This document shows positions 16,606-24,143 of a stretch of DNA of 38,547 nt, one piece after another; the stretch's first letter is position 1; every line of letters starts with the position of its first letter. Origin of the DNA: Planctomycetota bacterium (GTDB lineage: Bacteria > Planctomycetota > UBA8742 > UBA2392); contig JAJVIO010000052.1 of the NCBI GenBank assembly GCA_022071975.1, positions 1 through 38,547 of the forward strand, given 5' to 3'. Under the pieces are notes generated by a model that saw only the letters and a program-made list of their open reading frames with translations, was not told the DNA's origin and ran no database searches. The position numbers and the translations under genes were made by a program.

Positions 16606-17304
16606 CTACTCGTATTTGGGCCAGCTGGTGATGTCGTCGCCGAGGCCGTACTGGTTGATGCCGTCTTCGCCGAAGCTCCAGATCACATATCCGGTTGGGT
16701 ACTGGCCGGTGACGGGGTGGCGCAGGGCGTTCTGGCACTCGGTGGCGTTGATGTTGACGGTGCTGCCGTCGGCCAGCGTCACGCTGTACTGGTAGTTGCC
16801 GGCGCGCACGGTCTTGATGTCGAGGTACACCAGCGGGTTGCCCCAGGCGTCCGTGATTTCGAACAGGTCGCGGGCCGAGCCGTCCTCGAGGTCCAGGTGC
16901 TCCGGCGTGGTGGCGTCTTCAAGCACCGTGTCGATGTCGAGGTTGGTGCGGCGCTTGTCGTCCTGGAACAGCGGCCCGTCGATGTAGGGGCCCTGCTCGC
17001 GCTTGCTGCGCAGGGCCAGCACCAGCGCCTCGATGCCGGTGTTGTCCTTGTTGGGGTCAACCAGCGCCGGGTATCCGATCAGCAGCCCCAGCTCCTGCAG
17101 GCTGCAGGGCGGCGGCACGCCCCAGCGCGCCTGGTAGCTCTCCACGTTGGTGCGCAGCGTCTCGATGGTGGCCTGGGTCTGCGCCTGCTTGCTCTTGCTG
17201 AACACGCCGCCGAAGCTGACCAGCAGCACGGCCGCCAGCAGCACCAGGATCCCGACCACGACCAGGATCTCGATCAGCGTGAAACCGCTACGGTGTCGGC
17301 GCAT
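16606..17304 (-). CDS. Type II secretion/type IV pilus pseudopilin (GspG-like)
   Basis: A 232-residue protein with a class III signal: MRRHRSG then FTLIEILVVVGILVLLAA. Prepilin peptidase should cut after Gly7, leaving N-methylated Phe8 and the conserved Glu at mature position 5. The long hydrophobic helix is followed by QAQTQATIETLRTNVESYQA, typical of the GspG core helix. The C-terminal part has DAWGNPLVYLDI (the GspG 'DPWGNPY' element) and GEDGINQYGLGDDITSW (the acidic calcium-loop region of major pseudopilins), so a GspG-type role fits best. It follows the TPR gene by two bases, with AGGAAG as ribosome binding site inside the TPR end, and is the last gene of the operon. Confidence 0.92.
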   Translation of the reverse strand: MRRHRSGFTLIEILVVVGILVLLAAVLLVSFGGVFSKSKQAQTQATIETLRTNVESYQARWGVPPPCSLQELGLLIGYPALVDPNKDNTGIEALVLALRSKREQGPYIDGPLFQDDKRRTNLDIDTVLEDATTPEHLDLEDGSARDLFEITDAWGNPLVYLDIKTVRAGNYQYSVTLADGSTVNINATECQNALRHPVTGQYPTGYVIWSFGEDGINQYGLGDDITSWPKYE

Positions 17305-17306
17305 GG

Positions 17307-20264
17307 CTACTTCTTCCTGGTCAGGCCGCTGTCGTAGATGAACTTGACGCTGTCGACCTCGATGGTCGCCTTCACGCCCACCAGCGCGCGGGTGAAGAAG
17401 CCGCAGTGGACGGCGAAGGTAGCGGACTGGAAGTCCACGCGCGTCAGCTCGCTGAGGTGCAGCTTGTCGTTCTCGCTGCGGTTGACGGGCAGCTTGACCT
17501 CCCAGCCGTTGATCACCGCGACGTAGTCGATGTCGCTGAAATCCTTGCTGTACTGGCGGCGCAAGGCGAGTGTCAGCTTGTCGTCGGGCAGCAGCGGGCG
17601 TCCGCCGTATGCGGTCACGTCGATCAGCCCGTACTCCATGCGCTTCTCCACGCTGGTGCGGTCCTGCAGGTCGTATTTGCGGGTTTCCCAGAACACGCGG
17701 CCCTGCGAATCGACGCCGACGAAGACGCTGACCTTGGGGTCCGCCTCGGTGCCCTTGCCGGCCGAGGACTTGCTGACCTTGGTGAGGTAGATGCCGAAGT
17801 CGAGGGGCGCGTCGCCCAGGCGCGGCAGGGTGGCCTCGAATGTGGTGAGCGTGGCGTGCGGCTTCTCGACCTCGAAGCGGCTGATCACGCCGGACTCTTT
17901 CTGGTTCACGGCCAGTTGCAGCTTGCCGGCGCGGATCCTGGTGGCCTCGATGAAGCCCTGGTCGGGCTTGAGGCGGGTGGGGATGATCCAGTTGCCGTAG
18001 AAGTTGGGCGTGCTGTCGGTGGTGAACTCGTCGATTTCGAAGTACTGGCGCTGGTTCTGCTCGATGCGCTGGACCCAGTCGCTGGCGTAGATGAACGGGG
18101 AGGTCTTGTCGTAGTCCTTGCGCAGGTTGGGGTCGGGGATGAACTCCTTGCTGCGGGCGTTCTCGATGTGCTTGCGGAAGGCGGCCAGCGCGGCGCCGTG
18201 GTCGCCCAGTTCATAGAGCGCGTAGGCGTACACGTTGTAGCAGGCAAGGCTGGGGATCTGCGCCAGCTCGCGCTCGCTGAAGGTGTTGGGCTTCTCCGAC
18301 TCGGCGAACGTTTCCAGCTGCTCGATCAGCTCGGCGGCCAGGTCGCGCGCCTTCACCAGGTAAGCCTTGCGCACCGACTCGGCGTCGCCGCGGTCGGCCA
18401 CGGTCAGGGGCGCGACTTCCGACAGCCGCAGCATCAGCGTGCCCAGCGCGAGCTTGGCCGCCGGCTGGGAGTCGCTGATCGCCAGCGACGACGAGAAGAA
18501 CGCTGCCGCCTCTTTCATGGGCGGCACCATTTCGCCCGCGTAATCCACGGCCTCGCCGGCGGCCATGCGCAGCAGCAGGTTGCCGCGCACGCGCTCGACT
18601 TCGCCGAGCGCGATCTCGCCCAGCAGGGTGTGGGCGGGGAAGAAGTCAGGCGCGTACTTGAGGCAGCGGCCCAGGTGGTCCTTGGCGACGCTGACCACGC
18701 CGGCCTTCAGGTTCAGGTCGGCCAGCGCGAAGTTCAGCAGCACGTGGCGCGGGTCCACGTCGAGCCCGGCCTGGTACGCCGCCAGCGCCTCGGGGAACAG
18801 CCCAAGCCGCTGGTACAGGCGGCCCTCGGCGTAGTGCGGCTCGGCGGACAGCGGATCAAGCGCCTTGGCGGCGTTCAGGAAGCGCAGGGCCTCGGCGCTG
18901 GGCTTGGCGTTGCCGTCCTTGGGACGCGGCGAGAAGAACTGGCTGTCGGTCTGGGCGTACAGCACCAGCGCGCTGGCGATCAGCGGGTCGAGCGGGAAGT
19001 CAGTGGCATTGGGCGCCCCGTACTGCAGGGCCTGCTGCCAGAAGCTGAGGGTCTTCAGCACGTCGCGGATCTTCTGCTGGTCGCTCTTGTCGCCGTCGCG
19101 GCGCGGCTCGTTGCGCTGCAGCAGCATTCCGCAGAACAGCACCTGGGCGGCGTCGAAGCTGGGGTTGCCGTTGGCGATTTTGCCGATCGCGTCGTTGGCG
19201 GCGCTGTAGTTCAACAGCTTGAACTCCAGCTCGGCCAGCTTCAGCCACGCGCGGCCGAGTTCTTCGTCGGCCGTGGTTTCCAGCACGACTGAGCCATCGT
19301 TGGCCTGCAGGGCAGCGACCAGCCCGTTGAGTTCCGCGCGGGCCTGCTCGAAGTTGCCGCGCTCGAGCTGGCAGTGGGCCAGCAGGTAGAGCGCCTCGCT
19401 GTGGTTGCGGGCGAGTTCAAGGTAGGGGATCGCCTCACCGTGCAGGTTCAGCCGGTTCACGAAGATGCGCCCGACAGTGAGCGCGAACACCTCGCGGTCG
19501 GGGCTTTCCACGCCGGCGCGCAGGGCGTCGAGGTAGGTGCTGAGCTCGGCGTCGAGGTTGTTGCGCTCGCGGTGAAAGTTGGCGAGCTCGGTGTAGATGC
19601 CCGCCAGCTTGGGATTGCTGTTGCGCACCCACACGAACTGCGCCTGGTAAAAGCGGGCGAACTCGTTGCGCTCTTCCTGGGTGAAGCCTTCGTCGCTGTT
19701 GTCGACGTTCTTGATGATGTCGCGGTGGGCTTCTTCCCACTGCTTCACCGCGGCCTGGCGCGCCTCGCCCTCCTGGCGGGTCACGAAGGCTTCGTACACA
19801 TCAACCCAGGTCTGCGGGTAGCCCTTTACCTCGACGGCGCTGGCCGGCACCCAATAGATGTGCTTGCGCTCATCGACCAGGTTGACCACGCCCTCGGCGC
19901 GCGGCTGGCGCGGGCTGATCGCGTAGAAGTAGAACTTCGCGCCCTCGACCGGCTGGCTGCCGTTGCGCAGGAGCTTTTCCGCGGCCGCGCGCCACAGCTT
20001 GGTGTTGTAGCGCTTGGGCAGGCCGGTGCGTTCCCAGCGTTCGATGTCGGTCTTGAAGTCGCCTTCCGTGGCGCCGGGCAGCGTACGGCCGCGCATATCG
20101 GTGATGCGGATGGGGCGTATCTCCCAGTCACGGGTCGCGCCATCGGCCCGCACAACCAGGTAGCGCCGCGGTTTTTCGTCGATGGAAACCTGCGCCAGCA
20201 GAGCCGAAGGCGCGAGTAACGCCAGCACCAAAACCAGCAACAAACCCGGCTGTCCCCCGCGCAC
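17307..20264 (-). CDS. Large secreted TPR protein with C-terminal beta domain
   Basis: About 985 residues if translation begins at the GTG at 20262-20264, which puts the signal peptide (PGLLLVLVLALLAPSALLAQ) at the N-terminus. An ATG at 20402 is in frame but would add 46 residues coded by the palindrome that flanks the transposase, so I reject it. Residues about 215-690 contain tetratricopeptide repeats (IYTELANFHRERNNLDAELS, HYAEGRLYQRLGLFPEALAA, LNFALADLNLKAG, YALYELGDHGAALAAFRKHI). Residues about 753-985 are strand-rich and may form a concanavalin-like jelly roll (FYGNWIIPTRL, VSVFVGVDSQGRVFWETRKY). It probably scaffolds the envelope machine coded by this operon. Only two bases separate it from the pseudopilin gene. 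Confidence 0.85.
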   Translation of the reverse strand: MRGGQPGLLLVLVLALLAPSALLAQVSIDEKPRRYLVVRADGATRDWEIRPIRITDMRGRTLPGATEGDFKTDIERWERTGLPKRYNTKLWRAAAEKLLRNGSQPVEGAKFYFYAISPRQPRAEGVVNLVDERKHIYWVPASAVEVKGYPQTWVDVYEAFVTRQEGEARQAAVKQWEEAHRDIIKNVDNSDEGFTQEERNEFARFYQAQFVWVRNSNPKLAGIYTELANFHRERNNLDAELSTYLDALRAGVESPDREVFALTVGRIFVNRLNLHGEAIPYLELARNHSEALYLLAHCQLERGNFEQARAELNGLVAALQANDGSVVLETTADEELGRAWLKLAELEFKLLNYSAANDAIGKIANGNPSFDAAQVLFCGMLLQRNEPRRDGDKSDQQKIRDVLKTLSFWQQALQYGAPNATDFPLDPLIASALVLYAQTDSQFFSPRPKDGNAKPSAEALRFLNAAKALDPLSAEPHYAEGRLYQRLGLFPEALAAYQAGLDVDPRHVLLNFALADLNLKAGVVSVAKDHLGRCLKYAPDFFPAHTLLGEIALGEVERVRGNLLLRMAAGEAVDYAGEMVPPMKEAAAFFSSSLAISDSQPAAKLALGTLMLRLSEVAPLTVADRGDAESVRKAYLVKARDLAAELIEQLETFAESEKPNTFSERELAQIPSLACYNVYAYALYELGDHGAALAAFRKHIENARSKEFIPDPNLRKDYDKTSPFIYASDWVQRIEQNQRQYFEIDEFTTDSTPNFYGNWIIPTRLKPDQGFIEATRIRAGKLQLAVNQKESGVISRFEVEKPHATLTTFEATLPRLGDAPLDFGIYLTKVSKSSAGKGTEADPKVSVFVGVDSQGRVFWETRKYDLQDRTSVEKRMEYGLIDVTAYGGRPLLPDDKLTLALRRQYSKDFSDIDYVAVINGWEVKLPVNRSENDKLHLSELTRVDFQSATFAVHCGFFTRALVGVKATIEVDSVKFIYDSGLTRKK

Positions 20265-20292
20265 CCCCTCTGCGGAGTTGTCGCGACCGGCT

Positions 20293-20944
20293 GCGCCCCT
20301 TGGGGCGCTCGTCAGTAGCCGGGGGCGCAAGCCCCCGGAACCGGGCGACCCCGCCGGCCGGAGCCCTTCAGGGCGACCGAAATGTTCAATTCGCGGATCC
20401 ATCGCCTACCTCATCGTCGTCCATGAATTGCAGACCGTGGCTTTCGACAAACCAGCGTAGTTCGTCTTGAAAGCTGGTCTTCGCGTGGTGCGCTTCCTGG
20501 GTCTGGATGTATTCACGGGTTGGCTTCAACTTGCTGATGCTGACAGAGAACACGCCGTAGCCGTCCTGCCAGCCGAACTCGCGATCGGGAAAGGTTTCAT
20601 GCACCCATTTCGAGCTGTTCGATTTGAATTCTCGCATCACGTCGGACAGCGCGTGGCGCGGCGGCATGCCGATCAGCAGGTGCACGTGGTCGGATACGCC
20701 GCCCGCCTCCAGCAGCACGCAATCGCGCTTGCGCAGGATGCCGCCTATGTACGAATAGAGCCGCTCCTGGATCTCGTGGGTAATCAGCGGGCGCCTCTCC
20801 TTGCAGGAGAAGATCAGGTGCAGGTTGATGCTGTGATAGGTGTTGCCCATTCCGTTGCCTGCTGTCGCCCCAAGGGGCTCCTGTCTTTTCGCCAGTTCCC
20901 CGGGGGCTTGCGCCCCCGGCTATTTGCGGCCGCCCCAAGGGGCG
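20293..20944 (-). mobile_element. RAYT-type element: transposase between inverted REP-like palindromes
   Basis: The transposase gene (20386-20850) is flanked by the same two-part palindrome in opposite orientation. Left (plus strand): GCGCCCC-TT-GGGGCGC at 20293-20308, then CCGGGGGC-GCAA-GCCCCCGG at 20319-20338. Right: CCGGGGGC-TTGC-GCCCCCGG at 20900-20919, then CGCCCC-AA-GGGGCG at 20931-20944. An extra GCCCCAAGGGGC lies at 20867-20878. Spacing between the two palindromes is alike (10-11 bases, ending in AGTA or AATA followed by GCC). This is the arrangement of REP-associated tyrosine transposases. The precise ends of the mobile unit cannot be fixed without an empty site for comparison. Confidence 0.65.
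20386..20850 (-). CDS. REP-associated tyrosine (Y1, HUH) transposase
   Basis: A 154-residue, full-length and apparently intact IS200/RAYT-group transposase. The HUH metal-binding motif is His55-Val56-His57 in GGVSDHVHLLIG and the probable nucleophile is Tyr114 in TREYIQTQEAHH. MGNTYHSINLHLIFSCKERR at the start and LSDVMREFKSNSSKW and GWQDGYGVFSVS in the middle match the COG1943 transposase group closely. Enzymes of this class cut and join single-stranded DNA at hairpins. The gene lies between the PilP-like and TPR genes, in the same direction as both, and is flanked by inverted palindromes. The family's usual length is about 140-180. Confidence 0.93.
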   Translation of the reverse strand: MGNTYHSINLHLIFSCKERRPLITHEIQERLYSYIGGILRKRDCVLLEAGGVSDHVHLLIGMPPRHALSDVMREFKSNSSKWVHETFPDREFGWQDGYGVFSVSISKLKPTREYIQTQEAHHAKTSFQDELRWFVESHGLQFMDDDEVGDGSAN

Positions 20945-21046
20945 GCACTAGTGGAGTCCTGTTCTCTGTTTGCGCAAGTCGTTCCGAAGAGGAACCATTG
21001 CGGTGCACTTGTTTACTAAGCTTGCGTTCACTCCCTTGCCGGTTTT

Positions 21047-21538
21047 TCAGTCGAATTCCGGGCTGGATTCGCGGGTCAGGGTTACCGGGCGTTCGTCGCG
21101 GGGCACGTGGGCCTGGGCCTTGGCGAGGCTGGGCCTGGGGCCCGCGGGCATGTCGTAGTCGGGCAGCGAGCTGAAGCCCGGCACGCTCAACTGCACGGGC
21201 GGCAGGCTTTCGTAGCTTTCCTGCGAGAGGCTCCAGCCCGTGGGCTTGCTGGCCTTGAAGCGGTCGTCTTCCTCATAGAAGGGGCGCTCGACGCGCAGGT
21301 TGTCGAGCTGCACGGGCGTCCAATCACCCGGCTTTTCCAGCTTGGTCAACACTTTCTCGGCCTGGGCCTGGTCGATGCCGGCGGCCGAGATCGCGGCCTG
21401 GCGCTGCTCGGCGTCGATATCCACGATACCGCCGCCGATGGGCCGGGCCTTCATCACGATCGCCAGCGTGGCCAATACCACCACGCCGAAGAGAATCTTC
21501 TCTTTCCACTCGGACAGCCGGTTCAACACCTGTTCCAT
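21047..21538 (-). CDS. Small bitopic protein of the pilus-like operon (PilP-like position)
   Basis: A 163-residue protein with one N-terminal membrane segment (ILFGVVVLATLAIVMKA, about residues 14-30) and a Pro-rich extracytoplasmic part. It begins 17 bases after the PilO-like stop, with GAGG about eight bases before the ATG. Position after PilM/N and PilO is that of pilP, but no lipobox is present and the sequence (LEKPGDWTPVQLDNLRVERP, PPVQLSVPGFSSLP) does not show the PilP beta domain clearly. PilP normally links PilN/O to the secretin, so a connecting role is an inference from gene order. The transposase element begins about 100 bases downstream. Confidence 0.72.
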   Translation of the reverse strand: MEQVLNRLSEWKEKILFGVVVLATLAIVMKARPIGGGIVDIDAEQRQAAISAAGIDQAQAEKVLTKLEKPGDWTPVQLDNLRVERPFYEEDDRFKASKPTGWSLSQESYESLPPVQLSVPGFSSLPDYDMPAGPRPSLAKAQAHVPRDERPVTLTRESSPEFD

Positions 21539-21555
21539 GGCTTCGTCCTCAAATC

Positions 21556-22476
21556 CTAGCGGAATGTCCGGGGCTTGCCCGCCGTGGTCTGCTGCACGGC
21601 CTTCTGCGACTCATCGGGCGGGTAGGTCGAATCCGGGTTTACGCTGTACGCCACCACGGTGATCTTGGCCGCGATCAGCGCGTCTTTGGGCTCCAGCAGG
21701 TCCGGCTTCTCGAACTCGAACTTTTCGACGGCCAGGTAGCGCCCCTGGCGGCCGTTCTTCATCGGGTTCTGCAGCTCGATCAGCAGGTTGTACAGCTGCT
21801 CTTCCGTGGCCTGCACGGTCAGCGTCACGCCCTCTCCGTTCAGGTAGGGCTGCTCGCCGGCGGCCGCGGGCTTGGTCGGCACGCCGCGCGCCGACAGTTC
21901 TTCGTTGACCGCGACGAACTGCAGCTTCACCAGCAGCTGCACGCGCGAGGTTTCCACGCTTGAGGCGATGGCGCGCACGATGTCGAGCTTGCGCAGGTAA
22001 TCGCGCACCTGGGCCTCGGTCAGGTTGCCGTCGGGAATCTTGAAGCCGAACGCGTCATCCTCGCGCACGTCCGGCCCGAAGTAGCGCTGGAAGCCCAGCT
22101 CACGCTGCAGCTCGAGCTTCTTCACGTTGCGCAGGTAGTTGACCATGTCGTCCACGGCCGTCGTGCCGAGCACTTCCACGGTGTAGGCAGGGTCGGTCTC
22201 GAAGGCCATGCGCTCGTTGACGATGCCGGTGAGCGCGCTGGTGACCTGGGTTTTGTCCTGCATGCGGCGGCCCTGGATGGTGGCCGGGTCGCCGTTGTAC
22301 TTGGCGGCGTCGCTGAACAGGGCGCGGTAGTTCTTCTGCAGCAGCGAGGTCGCCTGGGTTTCCTTGGCGTCGAGGGACTCGGCGATGCCGCTGAACTCGC
22401 CGTTGGCGAGCACCAGCACCACGATCAGCACGACCGTTACCGCCAGGAAGCGCGCGTGTGTCTTCAGCAGCTTCAT
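21556..22476 (-). CDS. PilO-like bitopic assembly protein
   Basis: A 306-residue protein with one N-terminal membrane helix (FLAVTVVLIVVLVLANG, about residues 10-26) and an extracytoplasmic region with a helix (SLDAKETQATSLLQKNYRAL) followed by ferredoxin-like alternations (VTLTVQATEEQLYNLLIELQ, KITVVAYSV). This is the layout of PilO/GspM proteins and of the PVC protein Amuc_1100. Its ATG overlaps the stop of the PilM-PilN gene by ATGA (22473-22476), implying coupled translation and a stoichiometric partner. It probably pairs with the PilN-like half of the upstream fusion in the inner-membrane platform. An Arg/Gln-rich end (TTAGKPRTFR) is unusual but short. Confidence 0.82.
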   Translation of the reverse strand: MKLLKTHARFLAVTVVLIVVLVLANGEFSGIAESLDAKETQATSLLQKNYRALFSDAAKYNGDPATIQGRRMQDKTQVTSALTGIVNERMAFETDPAYTVEVLGTTAVDDMVNYLRNVKKLELQRELGFQRYFGPDVREDDAFGFKIPDGNLTEAQVRDYLRKLDIVRAIASSVETSRVQLLVKLQFVAVNEELSARGVPTKPAAAGEQPYLNGEGVTLTVQATEEQLYNLLIELQNPMKNGRQGRYLAVEKFEFEKPDLLEPKDALIAAKITVVAYSVNPDSTYPPDESQKAVQQTTAGKPRTFR

Positions 22477-24140
22477 TTCGCGGCTCCTTCCAGCTTCAGG
22501 TCGAGCACCACGGTGTGGGTGACGTCGTAGCCCTGGGCACTGTCATTGGCCTTGGATTCACCGGGCACCACCTGCGCCACGCCGGTCAGGGCGCGCAGGG
22601 TGTCGCGCAGCTTGTTGTTCACTTCGATCGGGTCCGCGCCCGGCTTCTTCTCGATGAAGAAGCTCATCTTCAACACGGTGCGCGGCTTGAAATCCTTGGC
22701 CCCGCTGGGGTTGGCGGTCTCGGTCTGCAGCTCCGCGCTGCGCACCCGCACCGTGTCAGGCCGCTTGGCCGAGAACTGCACCAGCACCTCCGTGGCGACG
22801 CGGCCGGGCATCAGCGCGCCGGCTGTGGCCTCGAAGCGCTTTTCTGCGCGCAGCTGGGCGGACTCGTGGGCGGGGATCTCGCCGGATGCCGCGACGTAGC
22901 GCCCGATGGGCCCCTGCTGGCGGTCGCGCAGGGTTTTGTCGGCGTCGTCGAGCGTCCTGCTGCTCAGGATGTAGAGCGGCAGCACGATGGCGATCACCAG
23001 CGCCGCGGCCAGGTACAGGAACAGGCTCTTGTTCAGGAACTCGCGGCGGCGGCGCAGGCTGGCCGGCTCAAAGACGGCGCGCTCGGCCTTGGGGTCGCTG
23101 GCCAGCACGGCCAGCCCGACCGCCAGCGCCAGCGCGGGGCGATAGGCCTGGCAGGTCTCGAGGGTCTGCTCGTCGGCGCCCTCGACGTCAATATTGCGCA
23201 GGGGGTCGAAGATATCGACCGTCTTGCGCACGCGGTTCATCATCAGCTCGCGCAGGCCGGGGATGGCCGCGCCGGGGCCGCACAGCACGATCTTGCGGGC
23301 GTCAAGCTTGGGCGCCTTCTGGGCGCCCTTGGCGAGCATGATGGTGCTGGTGATCTGTTGGAAGACGCGGGATGCGACCTCCTGGCCGCCCTGCACGCCG
23401 CGGTCGCCGCTGAGGTTGTCGGCGGCCACGCTGGGGCGCAGGTCGATCTGCTGGAACAGCACCTGGCGTATGGCGTCGCGGTCGCCGCCGTATTCGGGCA
23501 GCAGGCGGGTGATGAAGTCATTGACGCCGATGTTGATGCTGCGCGCGTAGAGCAGCGTGCCCTCGCGCACCAGGATTACGTCGGTGCTGTCGTCGCCGAT
23601 GTTGGCGTACATCAGCACGTGCTCGGTATCCATGTCGCCGCTGATCTTGTAGGCCTGGTACAGCGCGGCGCAGCCGGGGATCAGCTCGCCGGTCTCGATG
23701 CCCGCGGCCTTGAGGCTGCCGGCGAAGTGGTCAATCACCTCTTCGCGGGCCAGCGCCACGTGGATGGCGGGCGCGTAGTCGAAGTCGGCGCCCGGGACGT
23801 AATCGGCCATGATGCGCGCGTCTTCGCCGCCGATCTCGTCGGCCTCCATGCGCACCTGCTGCTCGATCATCTTGGGGTTGTTGGTGGCCGACAGCACGAA
23901 GCGGTAGTACACATCGCGCCCGGGCACCAGCGTGGCGGGCAAACCGGGCTTGACGCCGATGTTGCGCAGGGCGCGGAAGGTGCTGCCCAGGGGGGCCGAG
24001 GCGTGAAACTCGGGCTTCTGGTCGGGATCGACGCTGAAGCCCGGCAGCGCGAGCGCCTTCTTGAGCTTGTACTGGCTGCCCTTGCGGGACAGGCCCACCA
24101 GCATGCTCAGGTTGCTCTCGATGTCGAAGCCGTAAGCCAC
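22473..24140 (-). CDS. PilM-PilN fusion protein
   Basis: A 555-residue protein starting with GTG (24138-24140), three bases after the FHA gene stop, with GGGGAA as ribosome binding site. Residues 1 to about 350 form an actin-like PilM domain: AYGFDIESNLSMLVGLSRKG (first phosphate loop), YANIGDDSTDVILVREG (second) and ARKIVLCGPGAAIPGLRELM (adenosine motif). A membrane helix at about 367-389 (LFLYLAAALVIAIVLPLYIL) and a periplasmic region with a coiled coil and a ferredoxin-like part (RPDTVRVRSAELQTETA) correspond to PilN. In most type IV pilus loci these are separate genes, with PilN's N-terminus docking onto PilM, so fusion makes that contact permanent. The cytoplasmic half would face the assembly ATPase, which is not in the window. 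Confidence 0.88.
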   Translation of the reverse strand: MAYGFDIESNLSMLVGLSRKGSQYKLKKALALPGFSVDPDQKPEFHASAPLGSTFRALRNIGVKPGLPATLVPGRDVYYRFVLSATNNPKMIEQQVRMEADEIGGEDARIMADYVPGADFDYAPAIHVALAREEVIDHFAGSLKAAGIETGELIPGCAALYQAYKISGDMDTEHVLMYANIGDDSTDVILVREGTLLYARSINIGVNDFITRLLPEYGGDRDAIRQVLFQQIDLRPSVAADNLSGDRGVQGGQEVASRVFQQITSTIMLAKGAQKAPKLDARKIVLCGPGAAIPGLRELMMNRVRKTVDIFDPLRNIDVEGADEQTLETCQAYRPALALAVGLAVLASDPKAERAVFEPASLRRRREFLNKSLFLYLAAALVIAIVLPLYILSSRTLDDADKTLRDRQQGPIGRYVAASGEIPAHESAQLRAEKRFEATAGALMPGRVATEVLVQFSAKRPDTVRVRSAELQTETANPSGAKDFKPRTVLKMSFFIEKKPGADPIEVNNKLRDTLRALTGVAQVVPGESKANDSAQGYDVTHTVVLDLKLEGAAK

Positions 24141-24143
24141 GGG

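Noticed and set aside
17307..20402. An upstream ATG start at 20402 for the TPR protein.
   Set aside because: It would place 46 residues coded by the transposase-flanking palindrome before the signal peptide and overlap the transposase gene.
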